DNA of 64,000 bases from Thiogranum sp963752745 (GCA_963752745.1 CAVWAK010000006.1:105155-169154), one strand, 5' to 3'. Counted from the stretch's first letter, positions 27,347 to 35,851 are shown. Notes: a model not told the origin generated them from the letters alone. Numbers and translations: made by a program.

Positions 27347-29623
27347 CTAGGCGGCGTGATCCAGAATGCGGTAGATGGCATTAAGCGCCCGGTCGACGAA
27401 CGGTTTTTTCTCTATCTGTACAATTTGAACACGTCCATCAATCATGCAGTTGGCGAGATCGTGCATGGAGATCACGGCAGCCTTGACACCCATCTGATCG
27501 ACAAACATGAATTTTTCAGTAACAGTGCTGCGCCAGGATAGCTTGGCACGTTTGTAAGGTGTGCCTGGTTTCCGGAATTCGAACCAGGTACCGAAGGGGA
27601 TGGATTTTAACTGTTCCAGCATGGCCAGTTGTTCTGGTGTTGACGCTGGCTCGGAAGTGTCTTCAGTTTCAGGTTCGACCGGCACAACAACAGTTGCTTG
27701 TTCTGTGTTTGTATCCAGAGCAAGCGTCTGCGAATTGAACAGCGCGCCCAGCAGTTTTTCCTTGTCGGTTTTTTGAAGTGCTTGGGTTGCCTCGCGTATT
27801 TCCTGTTGCAGTGCATCCAGCTTCTGGCGTCGATTCTCGCGCTGTTCATTGTTTTGAGGTGCAATTGAAAACTCAACAATGCGTTCAGCAAGACCAATGC
27901 TCTGATGCCAGGCGGGACTTTCATCGCCCTGTTCATTACGTAGCAACAGGAAAGTCAGTTTATCCGCCCAGATACCTTGCAGGAATTCATGCACGGCCTC
28001 AACGACAGGCTTGCCCTGTGTCAGAATGCGGATTTCTTTTTGGGCGCGGCCCCGTGCTGCCTGTAGTTTTTCCTGACCATTAGCAGCTTCATTTGTGCGC
28101 TCTTCAACGTGTTTGGCTCGCTGGTTCAGCTCGCTAACAGTTTTGGTGAAGTCTTCCAGCACGTCGTCAAACAATTCGACGTTCTCCTTGAAGTCCGACA
28201 TGACCTTGTCCACGATTTCCTGCATCTTGGGGAAGATGCCACGATCAATATTGCTCTCATCCACCCAGCGCTTCCCGGCTCTGGCCATATCGTTAAGTAA
28301 TTTACGTGCGGAGTGGCCTGTATGAGTGAAGAAGGTTTTATCGATCACGGCTACCTTCAGCATGGGTGTATGCAGCCGGCTTAGCAGGGCCTTGACCAAA
28401 TTGGGAAGGTCTTCTTCCTGCAGCATGTACTCAAACATCATCCCGACGAGTTCAATGACATTGGCATCTGCCGCTGGCAGCTGGCGTCGGTCGATCGCGC
28501 CGAATATCTTTTCCCGCTCGTCGGCAAGCGTACCTTGCAGGACATTTATCAGGTTTTCATCGATTTCAATGTTTTCGATGAATTCAGCGCTCGAGCTGCC
28601 CACGCCAGAACTTTGTAAATCATTTTGCAGGCTACTGATCTGGCTGGCCAGCGTCGATCCGGTGGTGGCCGCGTCGTTATATCCGGTGGTGCCCGCGTTG
28701 TTATATCCGGTGGTGCCCGCGTTGTTATAATTGATACTATCCATGCTGTTGCCACGTATCGGTGAGACATTGCCGTGCGCAGTTGATGCGCCCCGACGTA
28801 CACTGGCACGTCCCGACATCAGTTCACATATGCGACCAAATAGCTCGTCGCCAAGCTCTGACGGCGAGGATTCATGGTCTTGCTGGAAAGAGTCTGTGTC
28901 TGCAGCCTCCTCGTCCACGTTTTCGTCTTCATTGACATGGCGTTCAATAATCTCAACGCTGCCATCCTGTTTCCGCACTTCGTAGCGCAAGTTGGGGAGG
29001 ATGTCGGCATCAATCAGTCGCTTGTTATACTCGTCGAACAGGGCATCTGAGCGGCTGAGCACATACTTGTCGAACAGCGCTATGAATACCAGGCGGACCT
29101 TGTTTTCCAACTCCAGCTGTTCAACGGAGCGCTGGAAGGTGGTTGCCAGCCAGGCAGGTCCCCCTGGTATCTGGTTTTCCTCGATGGCATTACCACCGTT
29201 TAATACAGCAAGGCGCTGTTTGAGCGCGAATATGCGATCCATAATGCGGCTCGCAAGTTTGCCGGCAGCATTTTGGCTTGCGACATGTGTTTCAACCTCG
29301 TCTGTGTCTATCAGCGACAGGTCATCTAGCCGGGTGCTTTGTCCGTCCTTTTGCTCAGAGTCGTCCGGTCTGGCCGGGAAAATCGCGAAACCGTTCTTTA
29401 ATCCGGCGTAGAAATGTTTTTCGATACTGTTGCGTTTTTTTCGAACCTCATTCATGGCCTCAAAAAATACAGCTTGAGCCACATTGCTTTCTGCCTTTTC
29501 GGCAAAATCCAGTAAAGCGACATCGGCATTTTCGAACATGCGATCCATCAGCGGACGCAGGTGACTAAATTCCATTTCCTGGCAGCTACTCAGCAGCGAT
29601 TGAAACTTGGCGGCAATAGCCAT
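27347..29623 (-). CDS. DUF1631 family protein
   Basis: A 758-residue protein of the DUF1631 family, known from the N-terminal FQSLLSSCQEMEFSHLRPLMDRMFENADVAL... region (split here into family blocks) and the large helical core. The last 100 residues (PFGTWFEFRKPGTPYKRAKLSWRS...FMFVDQMGVKA) are a PilZ-like beta fold as in other members. A low-complexity linker near residue 300 contains an 8-residue tandem repeat. The function is unknown; some databases mislabel the family as thymidine phosphorylase. It is followed by a PilZ gene. Confidence 0.88.
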   Translation of the reverse strand: MAIAAKFQSLLSSCQEMEFSHLRPLMDRMFENADVALLDFAEKAESNVAQAVFFEAMNEVRKKRNSIEKHFYAGLKNGFAIFPARPDDSEQKDGQSTRLDDLSLIDTDEVETHVASQNAAGKLASRIMDRIFALKQRLAVLNGGNAIEENQIPGGPAWLATTFQRSVEQLELENKVRLVFIALFDKYVLSRSDALFDEYNKRLIDADILPNLRYEVRKQDGSVEIIERHVNEDENVDEEAADTDSFQQDHESSPSELGDELFGRICELMSGRASVRRGASTAHGNVSPIRGNSMDSINYNNAGTTGYNNAGTTGYNDAATTGSTLASQISSLQNDLQSSGVGSSSAEFIENIEIDENLINVLQGTLADEREKIFGAIDRRQLPAADANVIELVGMMFEYMLQEEDLPNLVKALLSRLHTPMLKVAVIDKTFFTHTGHSARKLLNDMARAGKRWVDESNIDRGIFPKMQEIVDKVMSDFKENVELFDDVLEDFTKTVSELNQRAKHVEERTNEAANGQEKLQAARGRAQKEIRILTQGKPVVEAVHEFLQGIWADKLTFLLLRNEQGDESPAWHQSIGLAERIVEFSIAPQNNEQRENRRQKLDALQQEIREATQALQKTDKEKLLGALFNSQTLALDTNTEQATVVVPVEPETEDTSEPASTPEQLAMLEQLKSIPFGTWFEFRKPGTPYKRAKLSWRSTVTEKFMFVDQMGVKAAVISMHDLANCMIDGRVQIVQIEKKPFVDRALNAIYRILDHAA
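28655..28724. repeat. 24-bp tandem repeat inside the DUF1631 gene
   Basis: Two identical 24-bp units at 28677-28700 and 28701-28724 (each beginning TTATATCCGG on the plus strand) follow a degenerate copy at 28655-28676. Because 24 is a multiple of three, they encode an in-frame 8-residue repeat (NNAGTTGY) in a flexible linker. Copy number could change by slippage without breaking the gene. Confidence 0.85.
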
Positions 29624-29905
29624 GCGTTACTCCATTATTCAAGCGGGTTTGCGTATATTTTTTATGGTCAAGCGTTTAGCGACTGTCTTGGATGCTCCTT
29701 GAGGCGACCATTTCGGGGGAATAAGTGGTATTTATAAGGTTCGGTAAGATTCTGATAAAAAAGAAATAAATCTCCTCATATTTCTGCATCAGGATACCCT
29801 GATAAAGTAATATAGCTGCCTGCCGTTGCCTTGTTCAGAAGCGCCAGTACACCAGTTTATTGCACGGCGCGATTATCTGAGAAATTAAAGCATTGAGGGC
29901 AGAAT

Positions 29906-30058
29906 ATGTTTCACGTAGGTGCATTTGAGATTGAGTTTATGGGCAAGGCCGCGACATTTGATGTTGTTACCGTATACGGGTTTATTTGTGCGGCGGTGTT
30001 TCTCGCCGGATTTTTCGGTGCCCAATGGTACGAGAAGCAGGATCAGCGGATGCCCTGA
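29906..30058 (+). CDS. Small single-pass membrane protein
   Basis: A 50-residue reading frame from ATG 29906 with GAGGG six nt upstream. It has a short N-terminal part (MFHVGAFEIEFMGK), one hydrophobic segment (VYGFICAAVFLAGFFGA) and a polar tail (QWYEKQDQRMP). A clear rho-independent terminator follows 27 nt after the stop. Those signals support a real gene, but I do not recognise the family. The 29624-29905 stretch before it is AT-rich and shows no gene. Confidence 0.6.
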   Translation: MFHVGAFEIEFMGKAATFDVVTVYGFICAAVFLAGFFGAQWYEKQDQRMP

Positions 30059-30084
30059 ATTCTGCTGAATGCGAACGATTTAGA

Positions 30085-30118
30085 AGCCGCTTACCCCGCA
30101 AAGGTAGGCGGCTTTTTC
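30085..30118 (+). terminator. Rho-independent terminator
   Basis: 11-bp stem AGCCGCTTACC / GGTAGGCGGCT (one G-T pair) with a 7-nt loop, followed by TTTTT. It lies just after the small membrane protein gene. Confidence 0.85.
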
Positions 30119-30215
30119 GTGGTCGAGAGAAATATACACTTGCCCAATTGCAGTAAAAATTAATTGCTAATAGTCTGCTGTCGCGGTCTTGTGGAAGGTT
30201 CTGTCGCCTGATTAA

Positions 30216-30229
30216 TTGATCGGCGTCAA
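30216..30229. promoter_or_regulatory. FNR/ANR-type box and promoter
   Basis: TTGATCGGCGTCAA matches the FNR consensus at nine of ten positions. A -10-like TACATT lies at 30253-30258, which places the box centre about 41.5 bp upstream of the predicted transcription start, the spacing of class II FNR-activated promoters. The target would be the small membrane protein at 30302. Confidence 0.6.
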
Positions 30230-30301
30230 TGTGTTGTTCTGGCTCATAACGATACATTCTGTACTGTGTGACCCGTTTTATTGATCAGGGAGGTTGGTTG
30301 A

Positions 30302-30538
30302 GTGTTTAATCTATGTGGAAAATGTCGGCGTAAACCCTGGCCCTATTTGATGGTTTTGTTTATCTCGAGTTTTATCGCCTTCGTTACATGGTTGACATTG
30401 TCTGCTGCGGATCTTTCCGCAAGCTCCAGAAATATCATGACGGCAGGGGCTTTTCTTATTGCAGTTGGTGTACTGCTGAGCTATATGGTTTCCTGTATGC
30501 GCAGGCATTGTGCCGATGACCAGCATTCAGTGCACTGA
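30302..30538 (+). CDS. Small two-helix membrane protein with cysteine pairs
   Basis: 78 residues from GTG 30302 with GGAGG eight nt upstream. It has two hydrophobic segments (LMVLFISSFIAFVTWLTL and GAFLIAVGVLLSYMV) flanked by cysteine motifs at both ends: CGKC near the N-terminus and CMRRHC near the C-terminus. Both ends would lie on the same side of the membrane and could bind metal or form disulfides. I do not recognise the family. The upstream FNR-like box suggests expression under low oxygen. Confidence 0.7.
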   Translation: MFNLCGKCRRKPWPYLMVLFISSFIAFVTWLTLSAADLSASSRNIMTAGAFLIAVGVLLSYMVSCMRRHCADDQHSVH

Positions 30539-30581
30539 GCCTGTTTCTCACCAGGCTGGTCAGGCCCCGGCAGTTTTCGCG

Positions 30582-31001
30582 CTAAATATAGTTTGCTGAT
30601 GTCCAGATCCGGTTTTTTTCGAACTCGTAGGGGTTACTGATAGCGCAGCCGGGGGCAGCGGTGTTGCGGAGAACCGGTATTTTCAAGGGTTGTTCGTTCT
30701 TGTCATAAATGCTGATTACCCGGCACTTGAGCAAATCTTTTTCCGAGTGAGCGGTTACCACGGCTATTTCGCCATTCTCCAGCTTTACGTAGGTTCCGGG
30801 CGGGAAAACTCCCAGGGTCTTTAGGGAGTAGTTTTGCGGGTAGTAGAGATGGACTGCCGCCAGGCAGCAAGCAGGAGACTCGCTGGTCAGTTCGCGTTTG
30901 GCGGTTGCTAACCGGGTTATCGGCAGATAACTGTCGGCCGAGCAAACCAGCAGGGACTGGAAACTGTTTTTCAGGGCAGAGGCAATGTTATCTACCCTGG
31001 A
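30582..31001 (-). pseudogene. Remnant of an HD-GYP phosphodiesterase C-terminus
   Basis: A frame of 139 codons without any plausible start codon, closed upstream by TAG at 31002-31004 and ending at TAG 30582. It reads LKTLGVFPPGTYVKLENGE, followed by IAVV, which is the typical C-terminal end of HD-GYP cyclic di-GMP phosphodiesterases (usually GIYPPGSxVxLSNGE). The later PVLRNTAAPGCAI also fits that end. The HD and GYP catalytic motifs are absent, so this is a 5'-truncated relic. Confidence 0.65.
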
Positions 31002-31162
31002 CTATCGGCTATTATTTTCAGGCGTTAACCAGAATCACACATTTATATCGTGTATTCATATTTACTTAATAACTAAAATAATCAATCAGTAACGAACAGC
31101 TGGCCTTCCTTTTTCGGACGCTGGCAGGTAGTCTGGCGGTTAAAATCATTTAATAACAGCTA

Positions 31163-31191
31163 TTGCATATATTCGCATATTCTGAAATACT
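31163..31191 (+). promoter_or_regulatory. Possible promoter of the sulfur-globule pair
   Basis: TTGCAT at 31163-31168 and AATACT at 31186-31191 are 17 bp apart, with a TGn extension before the -10. The predicted leader is about 45 nt, ending in GGAGAG eight nt before the ATG at 31245. The -35 and -10 each match four or five of six consensus bases. Confidence 0.4.
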
Positions 31192-31244
31192 CTCACTCGT
31201 GGTTTGAAATTATAAGTTTTTGCTTTTCACTCGGAGAGAGACAA

Positions 31245-31793
31245 ATGAAAAAATTCGCAACCCTGATCGCTGCTGCAGGTCTTGCAGCAGTTTCCGGTTC
31301 CGCCAGTGCATGGTGGGGTCCTTTTGACAACGGTTACAACAACGGTAACAACAGCTGGAACAATAACGGTTATGGCGATGGCTATGGCGATGGCAGTGGT
31401 GACTTTGACGGCAGCTTCAATATGGGCTTCAGCGGTAATGCCCGCGGTCGTGGTTATGGCAGTGGTCGTAACAGCTACAACGGTTATAACGGCTATAACG
31501 GTTACAACGGCTATGCACCCCATGGTTATGCCCCTTACGGACATGCTCCGGCTTACGGCGCTCCGGTAGATAACACAGATCACGCCAAAGCCCAGCAGGA
31601 AGCTTTCGAAGCACATCAGAAAGCGGCTGCCGAGCGCCAGGCGCAGATGGAAGAGCAGCGCAAGGCCATGGTGGAACAGATGGATGAGCAGCGCAAAGCC
31701 ATGCAGAAGTCCTATGAAGAAATGATGAAGAGCCGTCAGGCTATGTGGGAAAACCGCTACGCCGCTCCTGCTCCGGCTGCTGAAGCCAAGTAA
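31245..31793 (+). CDS. Sulfur globule-like secreted protein with charged tail
   Basis: 182 residues with a signal peptide (MKKFATLIAAAGLAAVSGSASA). The mature part starts WWGPFDNGYNN and is rich in Gly, Asn and Tyr, with GDGSGDFDGSFNMGFSGNAR and NGYNGYNGY repeats. This matches the style of sulfur globule envelope proteins of sulfur-oxidising gammaproteobacteria (AWWGPF...GDFNMxMSG...RGYG). From about residue 110 it continues into a highly charged helical segment (QAQMEEQRKAMVEQMDEQRK), probably a coiled coil, and an Ala/Pro tail. That helical part is unusual for the family. It is followed 51 nt later by a paralogue. Confidence 0.78.
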   Translation: MKKFATLIAAAGLAAVSGSASAWWGPFDNGYNNGNNSWNNNGYGDGYGDGSGDFDGSFNMGFSGNARGRGYGSGRNSYNGYNGYNGYNGYAPHGYAPYGHAPAYGAPVDNTDHAKAQQEAFEAHQKAAAERQAQMEEQRKAMVEQMDEQRKAMQKSYEEMMKSRQAMWENRYAAPAPAAEAK

Positions 31794-31844
31794 AGAAATA
31801 CAGCTTATTTAAATTAACGCAGATTAACGTTAGAGGAAATTATC

Positions 31845-32222
31845 ATGAAAAAGACAATTATTGCTGCAATGCTTGCTGGTGCCACCGCGCTGACCATGAG
31901 TTCTGCCCAGGCGTGGGGTCCTTTCAACAATGGTTATAACAACGGTTACAACAACTGGAACAACAACGGTTATGGCGATGGCTATACCGATGGTAGTGGT
32001 GACTTTGACGGCGGCTTCAGCATGGGCTTCAGTGGTAACGCCCGCGGTCGCGGTTATGGCAGTGGTCGTGGCAACAACCGTTACTATGGCGACAACCGTT
32101 ACTACGGCGGCTATGCGCCTTACTATGGTGGTCCATATGGTGCTCCGTATGGCGCTCCTTACGGTGCAGCCCCTTATGGTGCGCCGGTTGCACCAGTAGC
32201 GCCTGCTGCGCCTGCCAAGTAA
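31845..32222 (+). CDS. Sulfur globule-like secreted protein
   Basis: 125 residues with signal peptide (MKKTIIAAMLAGATALTMSSAQA) and a mature region very similar to the upstream gene for its first 60 residues (WGPFNNGYNNGYNNWNNNGY, then GDFDGGFSMGFSGNARGRGYGSGRG). It then diverges into PYGAPYGA-type Pro/Tyr/Gly repeats and an Ala/Pro end, without the charged helix. It is probably a structural protein of the envelope around periplasmic sulfur globules, by similarity of composition. The strong terminator after it closes the pair. Confidence 0.78.
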   Translation: MKKTIIAAMLAGATALTMSSAQAWGPFNNGYNNGYNNWNNNGYGDGYTDGSGDFDGGFSMGFSGNARGRGYGSGRGNNRYYGDNRYYGGYAPYYGGPYGAPYGAPYGAAPYGAPVAPVAPAAPAK

Positions 32223-32247
32223 GATCGGCAGACAAGTCGGGAAACAG

Positions 32248-32274
32248 AAGGGGGCTCATCGAGCCCCCTTTTTT
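32248..32274 (+). terminator. Rho-independent terminator after the sulfur-globule genes
   Basis: Perfect 10-bp stem AAGGGGGCTC / GAGCCCCCTT with a 3-nt loop and a run of six T at its 3' side. Confidence 0.93.
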
Positions 32275-32294
32275 ATTGTGCAAGTGGTGTGAAA

Positions 32295-32621
32295 CTAGTA
32301 CTCCTTCAGGTTGGTCTCACACAATACCGATCGCATACTGCCGATGAGTTCGAGTAGCGCTTCGTTACGAACCCGGTAGTACATACGATTGGCTTCTTTA
32401 CGAGAGATCAGAATCCGTTTATTGCGCAGCTGATCCAGGTGTTGCGACATATTGCTCTGGGTTGTGCCAATTTGTTTGGCGAGTTCGCCCACTGTTATTT
32501 CCTTGTCGCCGAGCGCGCACAGAATACGCCAGCGCAGGGGATGCCCCATAGCTTTCAGCGCATCGGCGGTCAGCACGGCGTCATCGTTGGTTACGGAATC
32601 CTGTTTATCATCTGCTGTCAT
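32295..32621 (-). CDS. ArsR-family repressor with two-cysteine sensor spacing
   Basis: 108-residue winged-helix regulator. The helix-turn-helix is ITVGELAKQIGTTQSNMSQHLDQL, with the wing at ISRKEANRMYYRV. The only two cysteines are Cys35 (RWRILCALG) and Cys101 (SVLCETN), 66 apart. SqrR (Cys41/Cys107) and BigR (Cys42/Cys108) have the same spacing and form a tetrasulfide link when persulfide is present. The usual ArsR metal motif ELCVCDL is absent. It is the last gene of the kinase-REC/PAS operon (12 nt gap) and faces the sulfur-globule genes, so a sulfide or persulfide sensor is a reasonable inference. Confidence 0.87.
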   Translation of the reverse strand: MTADDKQDSVTNDDAVLTADALKAMGHPLRWRILCALGDKEITVGELAKQIGTTQSNMSQHLDQLRNKRILISRKEANRMYYRVRNEALLELIGSMRSVLCETNLKEY

Positions 32622-32633
32622 ACTTTATGCCTG

Positions 32634-33491
32634 TTACTGCGAGTTTGATTGGTCATCATCCAGATGACGATAGCCGGTCATGTCCTTGGCAATGCAGAGT
32701 ATATACGTAATCGCGCCGGATTCATCCTGCATGGCTGTACGTGAGAACAGAATCGGTACACGAGTCTTGTCCTTGGCAATAAAACGAGCCTCAATACTGC
32801 TAAGAGTGCCGGTGCGAATCAAGGCTTCAAGCCAGGTGCCCATAAAGGCGGCGGCCTGTTCCTGTTCCGATTCCTCAAAGACATCACCGATATTCATGCC
32901 GATCAGATCCTCTTCCCGGTAATCGAGCCTGCGGCAGGCGGCCGGATTGGCCGATTTAATGTTCCCGTCGGGTTGCAGCACCAGCAGTGCCTCGCCCATA
33001 TTTTCAATAATCCCCTGCAGATACTGGTTGGCCTCATGCAATTCCGCAGTACGGACGGCAACCAGTTCTTCCAGTTTCCGGTTCAGGTTGCGTTCTTTTT
33101 CGATAAGTCGGAAATAGGTGCTGATCTTGTTCAGCAACTGATTGTCATCGATGGGTTTTAACAGGTAGTCGGCGGCACCAAGTGCATAGCCTTTCTGCTG
33201 AAACTCATCAGTCTTGAATGCGGCAGTGAGGAAAATAATCGGTATATCCTGGGTCTTTTTCCGGATCTTGAGCATTGACGCGGTCTGAAAACCATCCATT
33301 TCCGGCATTTGAATGTCCAGAATGATCAGGTCGATATCGGGGGTTGCCAGCGCGATATCCAGTGCTTGCTGGCCGGAGGTGGCTTCGAGTACTTCAACAT
33401 CCATATGCGTTGTGATCAGCGTACGCAGGCTGAACAGGTTGTTGGCGTTGTCATCAACAATCAGCAATTTGAAGTCGGAATAGCGGTTCAT
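32634..33491 (-). CDS. Response regulator with C-terminal PAS domain
   Basis: 285 residues. Receiver domain at 1-125: LLIVDDNANNLFSLR, phospho-acceptor Asp in LIILDIQMPEMDGF (about 57) and the Lys in YLLKPID. A coiled-coil linker (EKERNLNRKLEELVAVRTAEL) leads to a PAS domain (about 155-270; GIIENMGEALLVLQPDGNIKS, split here). There is no output domain, so it probably acts by protein contact or as an intermediate in a relay. Its start overlaps the stop of the hybrid kinase gene by 4 nt. Confidence 0.9.
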   Translation of the reverse strand: MNRYSDFKLLIVDDNANNLFSLRTLITTHMDVEVLEATSGQQALDIALATPDIDLIILDIQMPEMDGFQTASMLKIRKKTQDIPIIFLTAAFKTDEFQQKGYALGAADYLLKPIDDNQLLNKISTYFRLIEKERNLNRKLEELVAVRTAELHEANQYLQGIIENMGEALLVLQPDGNIKSANPAACRRLDYREEDLIGMNIGDVFEESEQEQAAAFMGTWLEALIRTGTLSSIEARFIAKDKTRVPILFSRTAMQDESGAITYILCIAKDMTGYRHLDDDQSNSQ

Positions 33492-35851
33492 GAAGGGTCC
33501 GGTTCAGCGTTGTCTTGAAGGTGCCGGTCCAGCAGGGTTTTCAATGCCTCAGCCGTAATCGGTGTGGTCATGAAATCGTTGACACCGCACGTCAGTGCCT
33601 GTTGCCGCTCGTCATCATTGAGTGTTTCAGTGAGGCCAATCACAGGCGTGTTGTTTAGTCGGGAATCCTGCCGGATACGTTCCACGGTTTTAAAACCATC
33701 CATGGCAGGCATTGCCAGGTCGATTACTATCAGGCCGAATGCGGTATCGTCTTTGAGTGTTTCGATCGCTTCCTGACCATCCCCGGCGGCTGTTACACCA
33801 ACACGCCAGCCTTCGAGTATCGGTGTCAGTTCGAGCAGATTGCGTACATCATCATCGACAAGCAGCACCCGGTGACCACTATAGCTGGCCGTGGGTGGCG
33901 GTGGTGATTCGTCACCTGCCCGCGCCGGCGCAGGTGTCTCGGTAACGTCAACCGAATCGAGCACCGGTAGTGCGTCCACGTCGAGAATTTCGGGGAGCAA
34001 TAGTGTGAAGGTGGAGCCCTCGCCAACCGCGCTGTGGACTTCAATACGGCCGCCCAGTAGCGTAGCCAGCTCACGACTAATGGTCAGGCCCAGACCAGTA
34101 CCTCCGTAGCGTCGACTGGTTGAACCGTCAACCTGGTTGAAGGCTTCGAAGACATGTGTTTGCTTATTGTAGGCGATACCGATACCGGTATCGCGGACGC
34201 TGATAGCCACAGGCAGTTCGTCCTGCAGGGCATGGGTGTTGCGGCTCAGGGTAAGGGTAATGCGGCCCTGTTCCGTAAACTTTAGCGCATTGGACAGGAA
34301 GTTGATCAGGATCTGGCGCAATTTTGCCTCATCATTGATCAGTGTGTTGGGGCTGTCTGGCTCAATCATCAGTTCCAGGCGCAGACCTTTTTCATCGACT
34401 TGCGGACGCATCAGCTCGACCAGTTCACCGAGAAGATCTGGCAGTGTGACCTCGCCAATGTGCAGTGTGGCTTTGCCGGCTTCAATGCGCGACAGGTCAA
34501 GTATGCTATCGATCAGGGTGCGCAGGTCTTTGCCTGCCGAATGAATGACACCGATCTGCTGGCGTTGTTCTTCATTCATGGACGTGTTGTCTGCAGCCAG
34601 AATTTTGGAGAGTAGCAGAATGGAGTTCAGTGGCGTACGCAGTTCATGGCTGACATTGGCGAGAAATTCTGACTTGTACTGGTTTGATTGTTCGAGTTGG
34701 TGAGCGTGCTCGCGCAGCGTCCCGGTATCGTGAGCGTGTTTTTCCGACAGACAAGTCAGCGTGTTTCCGAGGATGCGCAGTTCTTCCGGTCGTTGCCAGG
34801 AAAAGGTCACAGCCTCGTCTTTTTCGAGCACACGGGACATCTTGCTGGTCAACTCATTGCTGACGCGTTCGGCGCGAATAGCGATCAGCCGCGCAATCAG
34901 GTAGACGGCAAGCAGAAGGCCGGCAATCACCATGATGACGCGCAGTTCCAGCTGGTGTGTAAATTCAGCGACGGGGGATTTGTCAACACTGCGTCCTACC
35001 CACAGTGGGCCGGCACCCTGTACAGTAAACAGGGGCAGCCAGAAGATTTGCTGACCGCTTTGCTCCCACAGGCCCAGTTCGCCGTTACGGAACAGCGTTT
35101 CCAGGCCAGGGAAGTCGGTAAAGGCATTGGAGGTAGGGCCACCGTCCAGAGTCTCGTCGGGCAGGTACTCCCCATTATCCTGAACCCAGTAGATGCCTTT
35201 ATAGAAGTGCGCCAGCCCCCCAATATCGAGCTTGAAGACCACTACACCTTGAAGCTGTGGCGCTCCATCGACTGCGGATGCAGTGATCAGCGGCGTGATA
35301 AAGCTGAGTGTCATAAAACGGTTGGGGGCATCCTTCCTGGCCAACTGGTCAAGATTGATGGGGCTGGTCAGTACAGTGCCAGGTGCCACTCCGAGCCCCG
35401 CTGTCAGAAAATCCAGGGCTGGCAGATCCACTGCCTGCTCGTCAGACTCGAGTTGCCCGGTCCGGGCATTGCGATTCATCGCCAGCGAGACCTCACCGTC
35501 GCTGCCGATAAAAATAATCTGGGTAATGTCCAGCTGGTCGAACAGCACACGGTTTGCCCAATCGATATAGTCCTTGCGTGCATGGTCCAGCTGCTCTTCA
35601 TCCATGGCTTCAGCTATTGACAGACTCATGCCGGGTTCAGGCAGCTTCGCAAACAGGCGTACTATTTCCTGTCGGCGGGTTATGTGTTGGTCAAGATCAC
35701 GGAAGTCAGAACGCAGTTGCTCAAGGTAGGCCTTGTGATAGAACTGCTCCAGCTTGTCGAACACCAGCGGTCGATTAATGATGAATGCGAGTAGCAGGGG
35801 GATCAGCCCCAGCGATAGCAGAAAAAGCGAGATTTGGCTGCGTAATTTCAA
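33488..35851 (-). CDS. Hybrid sensor histidine kinase with receiver
   Basis: 787 residues. A transmembrane helix at the N-terminus, a large periplasmic sensor region (about 30-300, Cache-like), a second helix (IMVIAGLLLAVYLIARLI), HAMP-like linker, HisKA with FLANVSHELRTPLN (His near 403), HATPase with NALKFTEQG, DTGIGIA and GGTGLGLTIS, then a receiver domain with the Asp in LIVIDLAMPAMDG (about 710). The phosphate probably passes on to the downstream REC-PAS protein. The ligand is unknown; its operon partner, a putative persulfide-responsive ArsR, hints at sulfur or redox signals. Confidence 0.93.
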   Translation of the reverse strand: MKLRSQISLFLLSLGLIPLLLAFIINRPLVFDKLEQFYHKAYLEQLRSDFRDLDQHITRRQEIVRLFAKLPEPGMSLSIAEAMDEEQLDHARKDYIDWANRVLFDQLDITQIIFIGSDGEVSLAMNRNARTGQLESDEQAVDLPALDFLTAGLGVAPGTVLTSPINLDQLARKDAPNRFMTLSFITPLITASAVDGAPQLQGVVVFKLDIGGLAHFYKGIYWVQDNGEYLPDETLDGGPTSNAFTDFPGLETLFRNGELGLWEQSGQQIFWLPLFTVQGAGPLWVGRSVDKSPVAEFTHQLELRVIMVIAGLLLAVYLIARLIAIRAERVSNELTSKMSRVLEKDEAVTFSWQRPEELRILGNTLTCLSEKHAHDTGTLREHAHQLEQSNQYKSEFLANVSHELRTPLNSILLLSKILAADNTSMNEEQRQQIGVIHSAGKDLRTLIDSILDLSRIEAGKATLHIGEVTLPDLLGELVELMRPQVDEKGLRLELMIEPDSPNTLINDEAKLRQILINFLSNALKFTEQGRITLTLSRNTHALQDELPVAISVRDTGIGIAYNKQTHVFEAFNQVDGSTSRRYGGTGLGLTISRELATLLGGRIEVHSAVGEGSTFTLLLPEILDVDALPVLDSVDVTETPAPARAGDESPPPPTASYSGHRVLLVDDDVRNLLELTPILEGWRVGVTAAGDGQEAIETLKDDTAFGLIVIDLAMPAMDGFKTVERIRQDSRLNNTPVIGLTETLNDDERQQALTCGVNDFMTTPITAEALKTLLDRHLQDNAEPDPS

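Noticed and set aside
30703..30945. 80-codon minus-strand frame with an ATG
   Set aside because: It is a shadow; the neighbouring frame on the same strand carries the HD-GYP C-terminal signature.
31480..31515. Repeats that might suggest a CRISPR array
   Set aside because: They are short codon repeats for Asn-Gly-Tyr inside a coding sequence. No CRISPR array is present in the window.
34688..35620. 310-codon plus-strand frame
   Set aside because: It is antisense to the histidine kinase, which has complete HisKA, HATPase and receiver motifs.
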